This document shows, one piece after another, positions 9,794 through 21,162 of a DNA stretch of 64,000 nucleotides. Positions within the stretch are counted from its first letter, which is position 1. Each line of letters opens with the position of its first letter. The translations under genes and the position numbers were made by a program. The notes under the pieces are model-generated. The model searched no databases, was not told where the DNA came from, and saw nothing but the letters and a program-made list of their open reading frames with translations. Source of the DNA: Clonostachys chloroleuca (taxonomy: Eukaryota; Ascomycota; Sordariomycetes; Hypocreales; Bionectriaceae); the NCBI GenBank assembly GCA_037952775.1, contig JBANAY010000004.1:11966001-12030000 (forward strand), read 5' to 3'.

Positions 9794-12700
9794 CCCGAGA
9801 GTTGCAACTTTGAGAAGAGATGCCTAGAGAGAAGTAGATGGGAGAACGGCCATTGAGGAAAGGGAAGAAAGTCGGCGATGGAAACGAAGTGGAGGCTGGT
9901 TCGTTTTTGTAGAGCTGTCTGGTTAACCTGAGAGGTACGCTCTAGAGGCAGGTGCACCCAAAGGATGGACACAAGTGAAGTGCAAAGCGTATCATACCCT
10001 ATATCTAAAAGTTAACAATTTCCATCTTGCTCGTTAATTTAGTTATCTAGTATGTTGGATATACGTACTTGGAGTAAGGCTGGCGTCTTTGGGAGAACAG
10101 TGCGAAGTTTGTCCTCGTCTCTAAACCGTTAACTACAGCGGTATATCCGCCTCGACTTCCGCCCCTTCGCGCTGATGATAACTTAAAATACCTAGATGAG
10201 AAGCCAGAGGTTCGCCTTGGCGACTTTTTGTAGCATGCTATTGTGATATCTTAAGTGCTTGTCCCACCCATCTATGAGCAGGAAAATAGTCTAGGTGATG
10301 TACTTCCAACGGCCCATTCTAATTCTACGATCTAAAGTTGGAGTTAAACCGCTCTCATAATATGAAATTTCCGTTAGAAACGAAAGAAAACCGATGTTAG
10401 CGATGCCGCCGGTAGAGTATCAGATCAAGCTGCCTGACGTTGTGGTAGAGATATACCTATCCAACGTTCGAAGCTCTACGAGAGCTATGTTCTGGATTTC
10501 CTATGTGAGAAGATGAATAGTAAGCAATTGAATTTAGGCTAGATTTTATCGGTCGACCCTGGGATCTCAACTGCGATTCGAAGTGCTTCGACGTTTATGC
10601 CTCGGGTCAAAGGACCCATACACTGCTTTCACGGTCTTTAGATTCATGAGCTGTAGAAACAATGTTTAGCGATTCTGCTTTGCGCACGTAGACAGAATGA
10701 TAAAATGAAGTCGCTGAAGGCAGATCACATTCTTGAGGAAAACTAGGTAATAAGTCGCCCCTATGACTAAGGCAGTAGGAGAGTGTAGCAGCCACCGTCA
10801 AGATCAGACCACAACAGAAGAGCATTAGGTCGTAATATCCATCCCACACAGCAGTGAGGAGATGGTGGATTACGGGTAGGGGAGAAATGTCACTGGTGCG
10901 TAGTTAGTGTGCAGCACTTGGTTGCGTTTGTTTCAGATGCCCACCGTTGCCATTGCTTGTTGAAATGGAAGCAAATCGGAACCCTTCCAAGTTGAAAAAT
11001 AGTAGGGGATTCCCAGTCTAAAGATATTTGCAATCAATGTTACAAAATATCAATAAAAGTTACTATGGGCTTAGAACTAGCAAGTCCACGCAAGCTCAAG
11101 GGAAGCGGATGAGGGTTCAAGTTTGGACAAACCTCGACAAGCTAAAGAAGAATCAGAGGGATCATGGTAGCACCAGACGTGCCCAAAACACTAGACGCTA
11201 CAATAGAGCCTATAACACTATGCTGAGAGACTTGTTATCGTTCATGTGTATCTTTGTGCCTGTGGATGGGGAAGGCCACAACTATGGGACGGTTTGGAGA
11301 TAAAACACAAAGCAGACGGTAAATATCCTGATGCTGGACGTGAATATATCGATATCTACGGTAAATATATTCTCTTTTAGCTAGAAATTTAATGGTCATC
11401 TTGCTTCAACCCAAAATATCGGACGAAACACAGACTGCAAAATCTTCTGCAAAATCGACTGCCTGCCTTCAGTAACCAAGACGAAGCAACTGGGCGGTTG
11501 TTGATGATGCAGGCACGTCGCTTATACCACTAAGATATTGTGTTGATGCTAAAGTGGCCCCCTTAGTTTCAATTCTCATCACTCACCATCTCGGGAAATT
11601 TAGGCTCCAAGACTAGGATTGAGATAGCGATGCTGCTCAGAACTCCACCCTCAGAGCTCGCGGATCAGGGCCGGTCGATGCCTCGCAAAGCAGCCTAATC
11701 TAGCCTGCAGTCCGTAGCAGGGGACTCAAGTTCGGGATTATCTTGAGACGAACTAAAGCACTGTGACAGGCTAAAGGGGGCGGATCGTAACGATGTTCGG
11801 CACTACGCCGCGTTCCGTTAAGTTTGGTGGCTGATGATTGACCCTATCCCTTCAATCTCCCGGCTCAAGGTCTTCCTTGGCACGGTTTCCACGTGTGGCA
11901 CCTGGTCTGTCAAAAATTCAATTTGCTTCCCCCTAGCGCGGGTGATGATGATACCTCGCTCTGTGACGATTTGTTTCAGCCTATTCCTTGAACCCTGCAA
12001 CGCATCAATGATCACTCACCGGCCCCGCACGTCCTCTCCCAGTGGCTTCAACTTCAATTTCACTCATGCTCTGCCTCAGTTTGAGCCGGCAGATATAGGA
12101 GGAAACAATGCCCGACCTAGTGTACCACGTCCATAGTACCCTGTCCCATCTAGGACTGTACTATTTAGCAAACTACCGAAACCGCCCTAAGCTGACCTGT
12201 GTTGACACGGCAGAGCATGGAATTGGCCCCAAACTCATCCGGCTCGGTTCAGTTTTGTACGCAATATAGAATCCTGGCACCAGACCTCGCTAATGCAGCT
12301 TGGTGGCTACCGGCTTCGACCCTTCGCCAGCAACAGGCCTCAATGATGAAACTAGCATGACATATATGGGCATCCTTGTCTATCTGTGATGGCGACAGCG
12401 CAGATCATCTCTTTCTGGCATTTGTACGAGGCGCGTTAAGCTACAGCCTCTAGCACGACTAGTTAGAAGATTGTCCATGCATAACATTGACATGCAACAT
12501 CTACACCTAGAGGTGTTGTGAAGCATCCCACTCCCTGCTCTGCTTTGTCATGACTTGACTCGAGCCAGGCCTTTCTTTCAGAGGTACTTTGATTCACCAT
12601 CTGCATAGCTGCCTTGGTCGTTTGAACTCGGTGGATCAGCCCGACGGCACTCCTATTCCTAACTCACCTCACCCTGGCAGGACCCTCTTCCCCTCCCTGC

Positions 12701-13065
12701 TATTTTCAAAATATGTAATAAGATGATACGACGGCTCCTATGCCATTACTACTCCAAGTGCTCGCAGGAACTTCTGGTTTCCTTTTAGTGAACGGTATTG
12801 GTGTACATGAGTCACGACTCCTCCGGGTGCTGATGAGTTTTGCTTTCTTCCAACATTATTTCTTTGGTTAATTTTTTCTCGCCGTTTTTCTTTGATCACG
12901 CTCGTTTCAAGCAATCTATAATCTTATTGTTACAATTAATCTCGTAAGGTTCGAGCACGACTGAACATCGAACACGGTTGGCCTTTTTGGAAATTCCCTC
13001 TACGCGAGTAAACGAAGGCATCTCAGCAGTTCTCCCCTACGATACTTGGCCACGATACTCCCGGG
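9794..13065. other. 3.3 kb gene-poor spacer
   Basis: No open frame with coding character on either strand. The last 400 bases before the receptor gene are pyrimidine-rich (tttcttcc, ttttttctcgcc), typical of a fungal promoter. A 243-nt frame at 10607-10849 (minus) has one hydrophobic segment but no ATG and no joinable exons. Confidence 0.5.
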
Positions 13066-14820
13066 ATGGCTCGACTTCGGGCATTTGTGGCAACCCTCGT
13101 TTTACTTCTTGCTTTTCCTCATAATGTCCGAGGGGATAATATTTCTTTGGTCGAGCTCACGAAGCTCCCTTCTTGTGGTGTACGCCAATTCAATCCTCCG
13201 TCGCAAAGCCTTCGATTACTTGCAAAGATCTAACCCATCAACAGTCCGATTGCTTCCTGGCTAGTCTTTCTGATACAACGTGCACTCCGGCAGACCTAAG
13301 TTGCATCTGCACTGATTCGACTTTCCAAACCTTAGCATATCAGTGTATACAGAGCAAGTGTACGGTACACGAGGCTTTTGGTATGTTTGTCGGGTTCCCG
13401 TCACCTATTTTGTAGCATATGCTAACTATATGATCAAGAAACCAAGAAGATCGAAGACGAAGCCTGCGATCGACCTACCCGAAGCCGGAAAGGTTTACTA
13501 CTGATACCTCTAGCGGCCGAAATACCTGCTTGGGCATGTCCTTGGGTCCATCTCTACTCGAGGCTAGCCACCAGCAGTAGATTGGGGGTTGATGACTGGG
13601 TAATAATAATTGTTGGAGTATGTGGTTATTCGTTTGTATTTACACCCTCGAACCGAAGTGGACCACAAACTAACGAGTTGTGTAGGTACTGTACAGCGCA
13701 TTCATGGTACTAGGACAATACGGTATGTGGCCTATTCTGTCTCACATTTCTTGACAGGCCGTACGGCTTTTGCTCACATTATCGGTTCTTTAGTCAGTCA
13801 AAAGGCTTTCGGTGTTGATATATGGACTTTGGATCCCGATGCGTTAACCATGTCATTCAAGGTCAGTGGCCCTTCCTCTTAATGTGGCGGCACGAACTTG
13901 ATACTGAGAGCGGATTATAGCTATTCTACGTGAATGGGACATTATACTTAGTAACTTTGTGCTTATGCAAAGTTTCTATACTCTTCTTTTACCTGCGGAT
14001 TTTTCCTAGTCAAAAATTTCGCTTAGTCGTAAACGGCGCCTTACTATTAACAATCCTCCCTACCTTCGTAATTATGTTTCTACAAATATTCCAGTGTATT
14101 CCGATTGCGTACATCTGGGAGGGCTGGCAAAACCCAGATTACGTCGGTTACTGTTTGAACCTCAACCATCTGACCTTCATCTCAACTGGGTTCAGCATCG
14201 TCCAAGATTTAGTCATTCTTATCCTCCCTCTTCCTTCTTTATTCAAGCTCAATATTAACATTCGGGACAAGATTGGGTTGGTCTTCATGTTCAGCCTCGG
14301 CCTCTTCGCCACGGCCATCTCATGTCTCCGAACGCTCTACATCATAAACTTCGACCGCTCCAACACCAACCCCACGTGGGAGTATGTCGATCTCATAGTT
14401 TGGACCGGCCTAGAGGTAGCCGTTACCGTCATTGTGGCGTGCCTACCAGCCATTTGGGTTCTCCTGAAGCGGTCCGTCCCGTGGCTTTCTGGCTCGGATC
14501 GCAGTGGATACATAAAGACACCGAGCAAGACAGATGTCGATTCCGTAGGCACGAGGAGGCCAATAACCAAGGGCGACATACGACATATGGTTATGCTCCA
14601 TGATAACCATGATGGGGAAGAAGATGGGGCAAGGGCTGAGTTGGCACCGCCGCCAGCGGCAGCACATGTAAATTACTCGCCAAGGCATAGTCCGCTAAGA
14701 AGATATGGAAGCTCTCCGACTTTGGGCTCTGGTATTTTGGCTATGAATCGGCCAAAAAGCATCAGTACGAACACAATTGGGTCGGGTTTATCGAGCCACT
14801 ACGAAACCAATCCTTTTTAA
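13066..14820 (+). CDS. CFEM-domain seven-transmembrane receptor (PTH11-like)
   Basis: Six exons (13066-13179, 13245-13380, 13439-13617, 13686-13722, 13794-13861, 13921-14820), all in phase, give 477 residues; one exon is only 37 nt. Seen: a signal peptide (about residues 1-23), then a CFEM domain with all eight Cys (P-S-C, S-D-C, T-T-C, L-S-C-I-C, Y-Q-C, S-K-C, E-A-C), then membrane helices with the usual D-D-W-V-I-I-I-V-G after TM1, D-I-W ahead of the middle helices, and C-K-V-S-I-L-F-F-Y-L-R-I-F. The tail of roughly 120 residues is polar and Ser-rich. Known: this rhodopsin-like fungal family includes Pth11, a plasma-membrane receptor for surface cues during appressorium formation. The ligand cannot be inferred. 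The ATG chosen gives the signal peptide; an overlapping frame starting at 13046 does not. Confidence 0.9.
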
Positions 14821-15503
14821 GGGCTTGATTTTTTTGAGACAAAAGAAGAGGAAGAATGGAAAATGGCAGAAGGAAAGAAAGTGCGGTCAGTTACATGTTA
14901 CGAAACACAATTGAATAGCCTTCTGTAACTATCTCTTGAAATGATTGATAATGTTTTATTAAACATCAACCCCAGTCCGAGATGATAGGAGTTGGATATT
15001 GAAGGTCTGGGGATCCGCAGCCTTGTCCTTGTGATATAGTGGCACTTTCAAGTAAGCCGTTCTAGAAATCAATGGCGGTCTTGTATCCTAGAAGAAGGCT
15101 TGGTGATGGCAAAGCTATATCCGTGCCCCAACTTACTAAGACGTTGGGGCCATGGAGATTTCAATTTGTAGGTTCGCTCGTTGGTAAGGCAACGTCAGTG
15201 AATTAAGGTCACCTTCAATATATACTTCGGCCATTTGAAGATTCATCTACCCAAATAATCAAGGAGTTTACGATGAGCAACACATGCCCGCACAGTTTCA
15301 AAGTAAGTAGTGTGCACACTCTTTGTAAATTATTCTATAAAAGTAAATCAACAGAACAAAAAGGAAAATTCTAAACAAGGCTCAAGATGTTCCAAAAGAA
15401 CGACTGCGCAACCGTCCTTAAGATGCTATTCCCGCCATTCTCCCCTCGATCGTATATCGAACGGTCTGTGTGAAGTCGCTTGCTGCCTTCGACTTGAAAC
15501 ACT
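14821..15503. other. 3' spacer between convergent genes
   Basis: AT-rich, with no gene seen. It holds the 3' ends of the receptor gene and of the small secreted protein gene. Confidence 0.5.
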
Positions 15504-15884
15504 TTACTCGGTCTTGCAAACAATGCTGCCTACAACAACGGTGTTCGTGGAGAGGTAAGAGGGAGTCTCCTTAGTGAATGGCAGGCCGCCGCTGCCAGTA
15601 CCGTCGTTGTTCTTGTAAGGTGTGCAGGTAACAGTGTTCGCATCAACACCACCTGCTCCCTTCAGGCGGAGGGTGGAAACCTTGGCGAGGTCCTCCACGT
15701 TGGTGTAGACGGAACCAATAGGGACTCTGACGGTCTTCTGGCAGACGTCGCCAAAGGCATTGCCGGCGTTGGTCTCGATGGTGACGTACGCTTCGGGAGC
15801 GTCACGGGGGACAGCGGGCTGAGCAGCAGCCAAGCTGAGGGCGGAGAGAGCGGCGACGGCGACGGTGGAAGTAGAGAAGAGCAT
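15504..15884 (-). CDS. Small secreted protein, 126 aa
   Basis: Single exon. Seen: a clear signal peptide (M-L-F-S-T-S-T-V-A-V-A-A-L-S-A-L-S-L-A-A-A-Q), probably cleaved near residue 22, then about 104 residues with only three Cys (D-V-C, V-T-C, I-V-C) and many Thr, Val and Gly. No domain recognised. The upstream in-frame ATG at 16022 is rejected as start because the 46 residues before the chosen Met look like translated UTR and would bury the signal peptide. A TATA box lies about 140 nt upstream. Secreted and apoplastic or cell-wall localisation is inference; an effector role cannot be claimed. Confidence 0.75.
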   Translation of the reverse strand: MLFSTSTVAVAALSALSLAAAQPAVPRDAPEAYVTIETNAGNAFGDVCQKTVRVPIGSVYTNVEDLAKVSTLRLKGAGGVDANTVTCTPYKNNDGTGSGGLPFTKETPSYLSTNTVVVGSIVCKTE

Positions 15885-17220
15885 CTTGAAGGTTTGATTG
15901 AAAGTTTGTTGTGTTGAAAGGTTTGATTTGATCGAGAGGTATGAACTGAGTTTTGTATTGGAAGGGAGTGATGGAGTTGTGATGGATGAGTGTTGAAGCA
16001 ATTCGTGGCGTTGGGCATCCATATTTATAAGCTTTCTAACGCAACAGATTATGTCGGTAGACGTTGTGTCTAACTCACTGTGGCGTCTAATTAAAGCAAC
16101 GGGCTATGTAGAAATGTCGATCAACAATGTCATGATGCAATTTTCTCGTATCGATACGAACTAACTGCCAGTTGTCCCGGGGTTTGGGACGGCAACTAAA
16201 CTGTTTCCCCTCGTCAGCCCTAGTAATGCCGATCATTTGAATGTTACGTTGCGAACTGTCGGGGAATATATCTGTCTGCGTACATACCGCCCATACTGGC
16301 CTGTCAGCACTAGCAAGTATCTGATGCCGCTGCTAGGGCAATTGCTGCACGCTGCTCGTATTGAGGTACCTGCATGATTTCCACGGGACAGTCGGCTTGC
16401 ACGGACCTACTTGCTACACCGTTGATTGAACGTACGACTGGCTGATGATCACTGTTGCCAGGTACTGCATAGCCGCCCAGGAGCCTCCTATCCTCCGAGC
16501 CGGCATTTAGCATTGGATCGTGTCACATTACACATGGTGCAGGTAGCTGGGAGATAGGCAAAGTTTTCGGACTTTTCACTTTTCAGCCAAGCCCGACGCG
16601 AGACTAATGCACTGCTTAGCTGACCCAAGAGTTGAATACGATGTTGATCAATAGTCATACCCAAAATTTCGAGACGTGAGCTTCTCTTCTAGGATACCAA
16701 AATGCCTCTCTCCTCCAGGCAACGGAGATTTTAGAGAATCCCGGGTAGTCAAACCCCGAAGGCATCATACGCTCAAGCCCACATGAGCCTACAAGGTCAT
16801 TTCTGACACGAGCAAGACAAGTTACAAAGAAGACAGCTGCTTCTTAATAGTCTGTGAAAAAATTCCGCGTTCTAAGCACCTTTCGCTTGAACTTGGTCAC
16901 GAATCCAACTGACACGGTTGAAAGCTCTCAACCGTTCTTACTTGAACCTGAAATACGGAGAGCTACTGCACTTTAAGGAGTATTGAACCAAATGCATCTC
17001 CTGAACTCATCTAGGTAGATCCCTGTCGAATCCTCTATTTCTTATATCTCGCCTTCCAAAACCAAGGATTGGATATATTCAGGGCAGTTGACTGGACTAT
17101 TTGCTGACGTCTGCCCCTGATATAGCCAGTATTTAGATATTTATAACTCGGAAAATTGCTCTTTTATTCTTTGTGAGGTAATGATCGCTGTTCTTCGTCA
17201 ATTTCGCCACTTTTGCCACA
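15885..17220. other. Spacer with no gene seen
   Basis: Promoter region of the small secreted protein gene at its left end, 3' flank of the Zn2Cys6 gene at its right end. Only short random frames are present. Confidence 0.5.
16022..16029 (-). promoter_or_regulatory. TATA box of the small secreted protein gene
   Basis: TATAAATA read on the minus strand, about 140 nt before the chosen ATG, at a sensible distance for a fungal gene with a short 5' UTR. Confidence 0.5.
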
Positions 17221-18252
17221 TCATGCAGTCCCCCTTTGCCCTCGGTCGAATGAAAGAAGCAGCAAACTCTCAAATGCAGAGACATTTGCTGACTGCTGCC
17301 GCAGAGACGTAAATTCATGTATTGTCACTAGAGATGGCCCCCGGCATACCGATGACGCAGCCAGCCAGTCATCTGCAGTACCAGCGTCCCATAGCTGGGT
17401 GCGCACATCAAAAGGTAAAGCCTCGACACACAGCGCTTGCAAGGCATGTCCGCGTCGTAGAACATCGTAGGTAATCAAAAAGATGCTACACACCATTATG
17501 GTTCGGCGCACGCTCTCCGCGAAGACCCAAGCTCTCCAGGCGCTCATTTCGGCCGGTAAATGTGATGGTGCGTCCTCCCATAGCTGGTATGAAAGGGTTT
17601 GCATCAGTTTGTTATCTCTGTCAGCGCCGTGAAGATTAACCTCGCCTTGACCTTCGAGAAGGCGAACCAGCTGTGCTAAGACAAGGGCTTGGGAGCAAGC
17701 TAGGAGTTCTATGAATGACTTTGCTCGCTTTGCTTGACGTAACAGTAGCTTGATTTCAAGCTGGAGAATGTGGTGTAACATGCCAGTTAATTGACCCTTC
17801 TGGCTAAGATAGTACCCGCAAATATCACGAACTTTCTTCAGCGGAGGGGGCAGCTGCATGTCGTATAGAGCTGGGTGAACAAATGATGTGGCACCGCTCT
17901 TGGCAAACTCAGCAGGGAAACTCTGCAGGATCCTGACCAGCTTTTGAGTCGTATTTGCATCAAATGATCGGACAATCTCAGGGATTGGAAGATGGTCAAA
18001 ATGTGAGCTGCGACGGCCCAAATACTGTACGGTGATGGCCGTAGATAGGCCCAGTTCGAAGCCTAAACTTCGGTCCCCTTTATCAACGCATGTGGGCTGC
18101 TGGTACGGGTGATAAACTGCGGTTTCTGCAGGCTCGTTGATGTAGGAGCAGCTGATTTGTCTTTGATCGCATCTTGCACACCTAGGAAAGCCAAGATTGC
18201 ACCTACGCTTAGCACGAGCGCAGGCTTCGCAGGACCGTTTCAACAAAGGCAT
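17221..18252 (-). CDS. Zn2Cys6 fungal transcription factor
   Basis: Single exon, 343 residues. Seen: an N-terminal binuclear zinc cluster C-E-A-C-A-R-A-K-R-R-C ... P-R-C-A-R-C ... C at residues 8-35 with the six Cys in GAL4 spacing and a basic loop. The remainder is mostly helical and Leu-rich, with no fungal-specific TF middle-homology motif that I can pin down; the length is short for the family. Known: these proteins bind CGG half-sites in the nucleus. It is divergent from the NmrA-like reductase gene (528 bp apart), so local control of that gene is a reasonable guess. No clear CGG palindrome was found in the shared promoter. Confidence 0.85.
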   Translation of the reverse strand: MPLLKRSCEACARAKRRCNLGFPRCARCDQRQISCSYINEPAETAVYHPYQQPTCVDKGDRSLGFELGLSTAITVQYLGRRSSHFDHLPIPEIVRSFDANTTQKLVRILQSFPAEFAKSGATSFVHPALYDMQLPPPLKKVRDICGYYLSQKGQLTGMLHHILQLEIKLLLRQAKRAKSFIELLACSQALVLAQLVRLLEGQGEVNLHGADRDNKLMQTLSYQLWEDAPSHLPAEMSAWRAWVFAESVRRTIMVCSIFLITYDVLRRGHALQALCVEALPFDVRTQLWDAGTADDWLAASSVCRGPSLVTIHEFTSLRQQSANVSAFESLLLLSFDRGQRGTA

Positions 18253-18779
18253 ATCCTGATAGCTAAGAGAAGCTAATCATATCAAACGAGCGTAACAAGC
18301 GAGAGAAAACGAACGGGCTCCCGGCCACGTAGAACCAGCCAGACCTGATCATGCCACCCAGCCTCTGTAAGACTAAAACCTCGACGCAGTTGATGAGCCG
18401 CTCAGACGAAGTGGTAATCTGGCGGAGATATTGCAACCCTGATGCCGAAAGTGTCCTAGTCTCCGCAGAGGCAGCAGGGGGGACACGGAGAGATGAAAGC
18501 CGAATAAGGCTTAGACTCCACGTATTGTCACAGGTGAGGCATAACTTACACGAGTCAAGATGGCAGAGAGAGTAGCTGATATTGGAACAGATACACATTG
18601 GAAAGGGGCGGGCTGTATCATGTACAATATTTCACGCCGAATCGAAGCATAAATAGGGGTTGTTCCTCCAATCCAGACTTGCCGGTTTCCTGACTTGAAT
18701 TATACTCCCACATCTACAATTCTTCTCTATACTCGATAATCAAAAATTCCCAAAGTTGCCCAGACTCATCATTTTCAAG
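18253..18779. other. Divergent promoter of the Zn2Cys6 and NmrA-like genes
   Basis: No gene seen. It serves both start codons. Short frames on both strands are antisense to each other and have no coding character. Confidence 0.5.
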
Positions 18780-19876
18780 ATGATTCAAGAAATCAAGACA
18801 GTCATGATACTCGGGGTATGTAACTCTTACGGCTATTGAACTCTAGGTGAATAGGGTGTATCCTAAGGCTAATGGAATACTCAAGGGCCTTGGGAATCTG
18901 GGCTCTTACGTAGTTCCATCACTCTTGAATGCCGGTTTCAATGTTTCAATTCTAAGTCGAGGCTCGGCGGCAGCATCTGCTCACGGATTCGAAAACGTCC
19001 CGGTGGTGCACTCCGACTACACCTTTTCATCTCTCGTCGAAGCCTTCGCTGGCCAGGACGCAGTTATCTCAACCATTGCCACTGTTGCTACCATGGATAT
19101 CAATGACCAGAAAGCAGTCATCGACGCCGCTGTCGCTGCAAAAGTCAAGAGAATTCTCCCTAGTGAATTTGGGAGTGACACTTCAGTAGAGGACCTAGAA
19201 AAGCATGCCCCTTTTCTTAAAGGCAGACAGGAGGTGGTTCAGTATCTTCGAACCAAGGAGCCAGAAGGCCTTTCGTGGACCTCCTTATGCACAGGAGCAT
19301 GGATAGATTGGGTTAGTGATTATTCTTCTTCCTATACGAAATCAATTCAATCTAGCAAGACATGTTCGCAGATTTAAACCTTTGCTTACCAACCCGTTAT
19401 TCTTCAAGATGTTGGAAGAAGGTCGCGGCTTGCTGGGCTGGGACATCAAAACAACCTCGGGCACACTATTCGATTCGGGCAACCAGGAATTCACGGCAAC
19501 AACTCTGAGGAAAGTGGCGGAAGCCATTAGCTCCGTACTGGTGCATGCAGACGAGACCAAAAATCAATATGTCCAAGTCGCTTCCTTCAACCTGACCCAA
19601 AACATGGTGTGGAAAGCTCTGGAGAATGTGTCTGGGAAAGCCTTCTCCATGAAGAGGATGAGTACCGCGGATTTGCAGTCTCTGGCAACAAAGCACTTGG
19701 CAGATGGGGATTTGGATTCGGCTTATTACGATTTGGTGACTGCGACGGTTTATAGCGGCTCAGTAGTCGTTCACTTTTCAGATCGCGCCGCTCACTGGAA
19801 CTCCGTCTTAGGCCTTGCGCAAGACGAGAGCCTGGAGGAGATGGCTGGGCGAGTGTTCAGAAAGACACTTGATTGA
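18780..19876 (+). CDS. NmrA / isoflavone-reductase-like NAD(P)-binding protein
   Basis: Three exons (18780-18815, 18886-19311, 19409-19876), phase 0 joins, 309 residues. Seen: M-I-L-G-G-L-G-N-L-G-S-Y, a G-x-x-G-x-x-G dinucleotide site created exactly by the first splice; S-R-G after strand 2, which suggests NADP; L-P-S-E-F-G in the active region; and T-G-A-W-I-D-W-M across the second splice. Family: atypical short-chain dehydrogenases without the Y-x-x-x-K pair in the classic place, including isoflavone reductases and NmrA-type redox sensors. The substrate is unknown. The length is typical. It is divergent from a Zn2Cys6 regulator, as in many small fungal catabolic or secondary-metabolism pairs. 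Confidence 0.85.
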
Positions 19877-21162
19877 CTATGCAGCAATACCTCATATACT
19901 CAGTTCATCTGATACATAGCTTTTCTTGTTACTACCATGTGAACCAATTTATTTATCTATTCGGAAATATGACTAGTGCCTGTTTGAATATATATGTGAG
20001 ATCAACATATTAAACATATCAGACTACACCATGCCGCCGTTTCCATATTATCGACAGGACTTGAAGACTCAATGCCATGGTCATGAAAGATTCATGGGTG
20101 AAAAGGTAAAAAGTCACTACATATTCACGTGCCTCGGGTACAGTGATCACTCTTGAATATGGGCATTTTAGATTTATTTCTGCTTCTACTGTGTGATCAC
20201 AAGACCCGCGATGAGCCAAAATCCCAGTAGAATTGCCAGCGAAGACCTCATTTGGTGCGTTATGTTGCCCGGAAATAACAATTATTCCCGGTGCCATCGT
20301 GGATCTGACGGTTTCCTTTCTACTACCTGTTGCTCCTCGAATTTGCACATCTACCCTGGGCAACGGTTGGAATCGGGCTTGAATGAAGTTCTCTACAAAC
20401 TCGATCGACCTTCAATATTGCAATCGGGAGCATCGGGAGCAGGTGGCTTGCGGGATCAAGAGACCCTCTAGACACCCGACCTCATATCTCTGTAATTGCC
20501 AGTTTAGTCTGGACATCGCCTAATATCGGCAGGTCCAAGCCGTGCGCTGTGTTGTTTCCCCGTGCTGACAGGACGGCGTTTCAGCAGATGGGTGAGGGTT
20601 GTGGACTGTCCACTTCAATCCAATGACTTCCATTAAATTGATCTACTTCTTGAGTTTTGAGCATTTATACAATATATATAACTACCTATACATAAGAATA
20701 GCTTATTTGGAAGTAGATTCGTGGAAGAAATGGTCATAAAACAAACAGTCGGCAGGGTTATGGACGCACAACGGAACGGACGGTAACGGGTCCGCACCAG
20801 CTTCAGCCAATGATAAGCCAGGAGTTGTAATATGCCGACCGCTTGTCATTATATTAGAGTGGGCTTTTTTATTGAAAGTGCAATTAATAGGAGCCACTGA
20901 CGGAAATACAGCGCTTATGCGTCAAGATGCGGCCGTAGCACATTCTAGCCCCGACATCGCTCTCTGCCCCACGGTTTTCCCTCATGACTTTTCCAATTCC
21001 TGGCTGCCCTCGTTGACTCAATCCGATTGACTCTATCAGCAGCTGCCAGAGACTGCCAGTGATTAAAGAGCTTGGCCTGCCGGGACACCGCTGCTCTTCA
21101 ATTGCGCCGTGTCTCATCACTCATCCGTGTTTTCCGGCTTGTCCTTGTCAATTGCAGAAATC
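19877..21162. other. Spacer with no gene seen
   Basis: 3' flank of the NmrA-like gene, then the ILV3 promoter. Short frames on both strands lack coding character. Confidence 0.5.

Noticed and set aside
10607..10849. Small membrane protein with one hydrophobic segment
   Set aside because: No ATG and no exons that can be joined.
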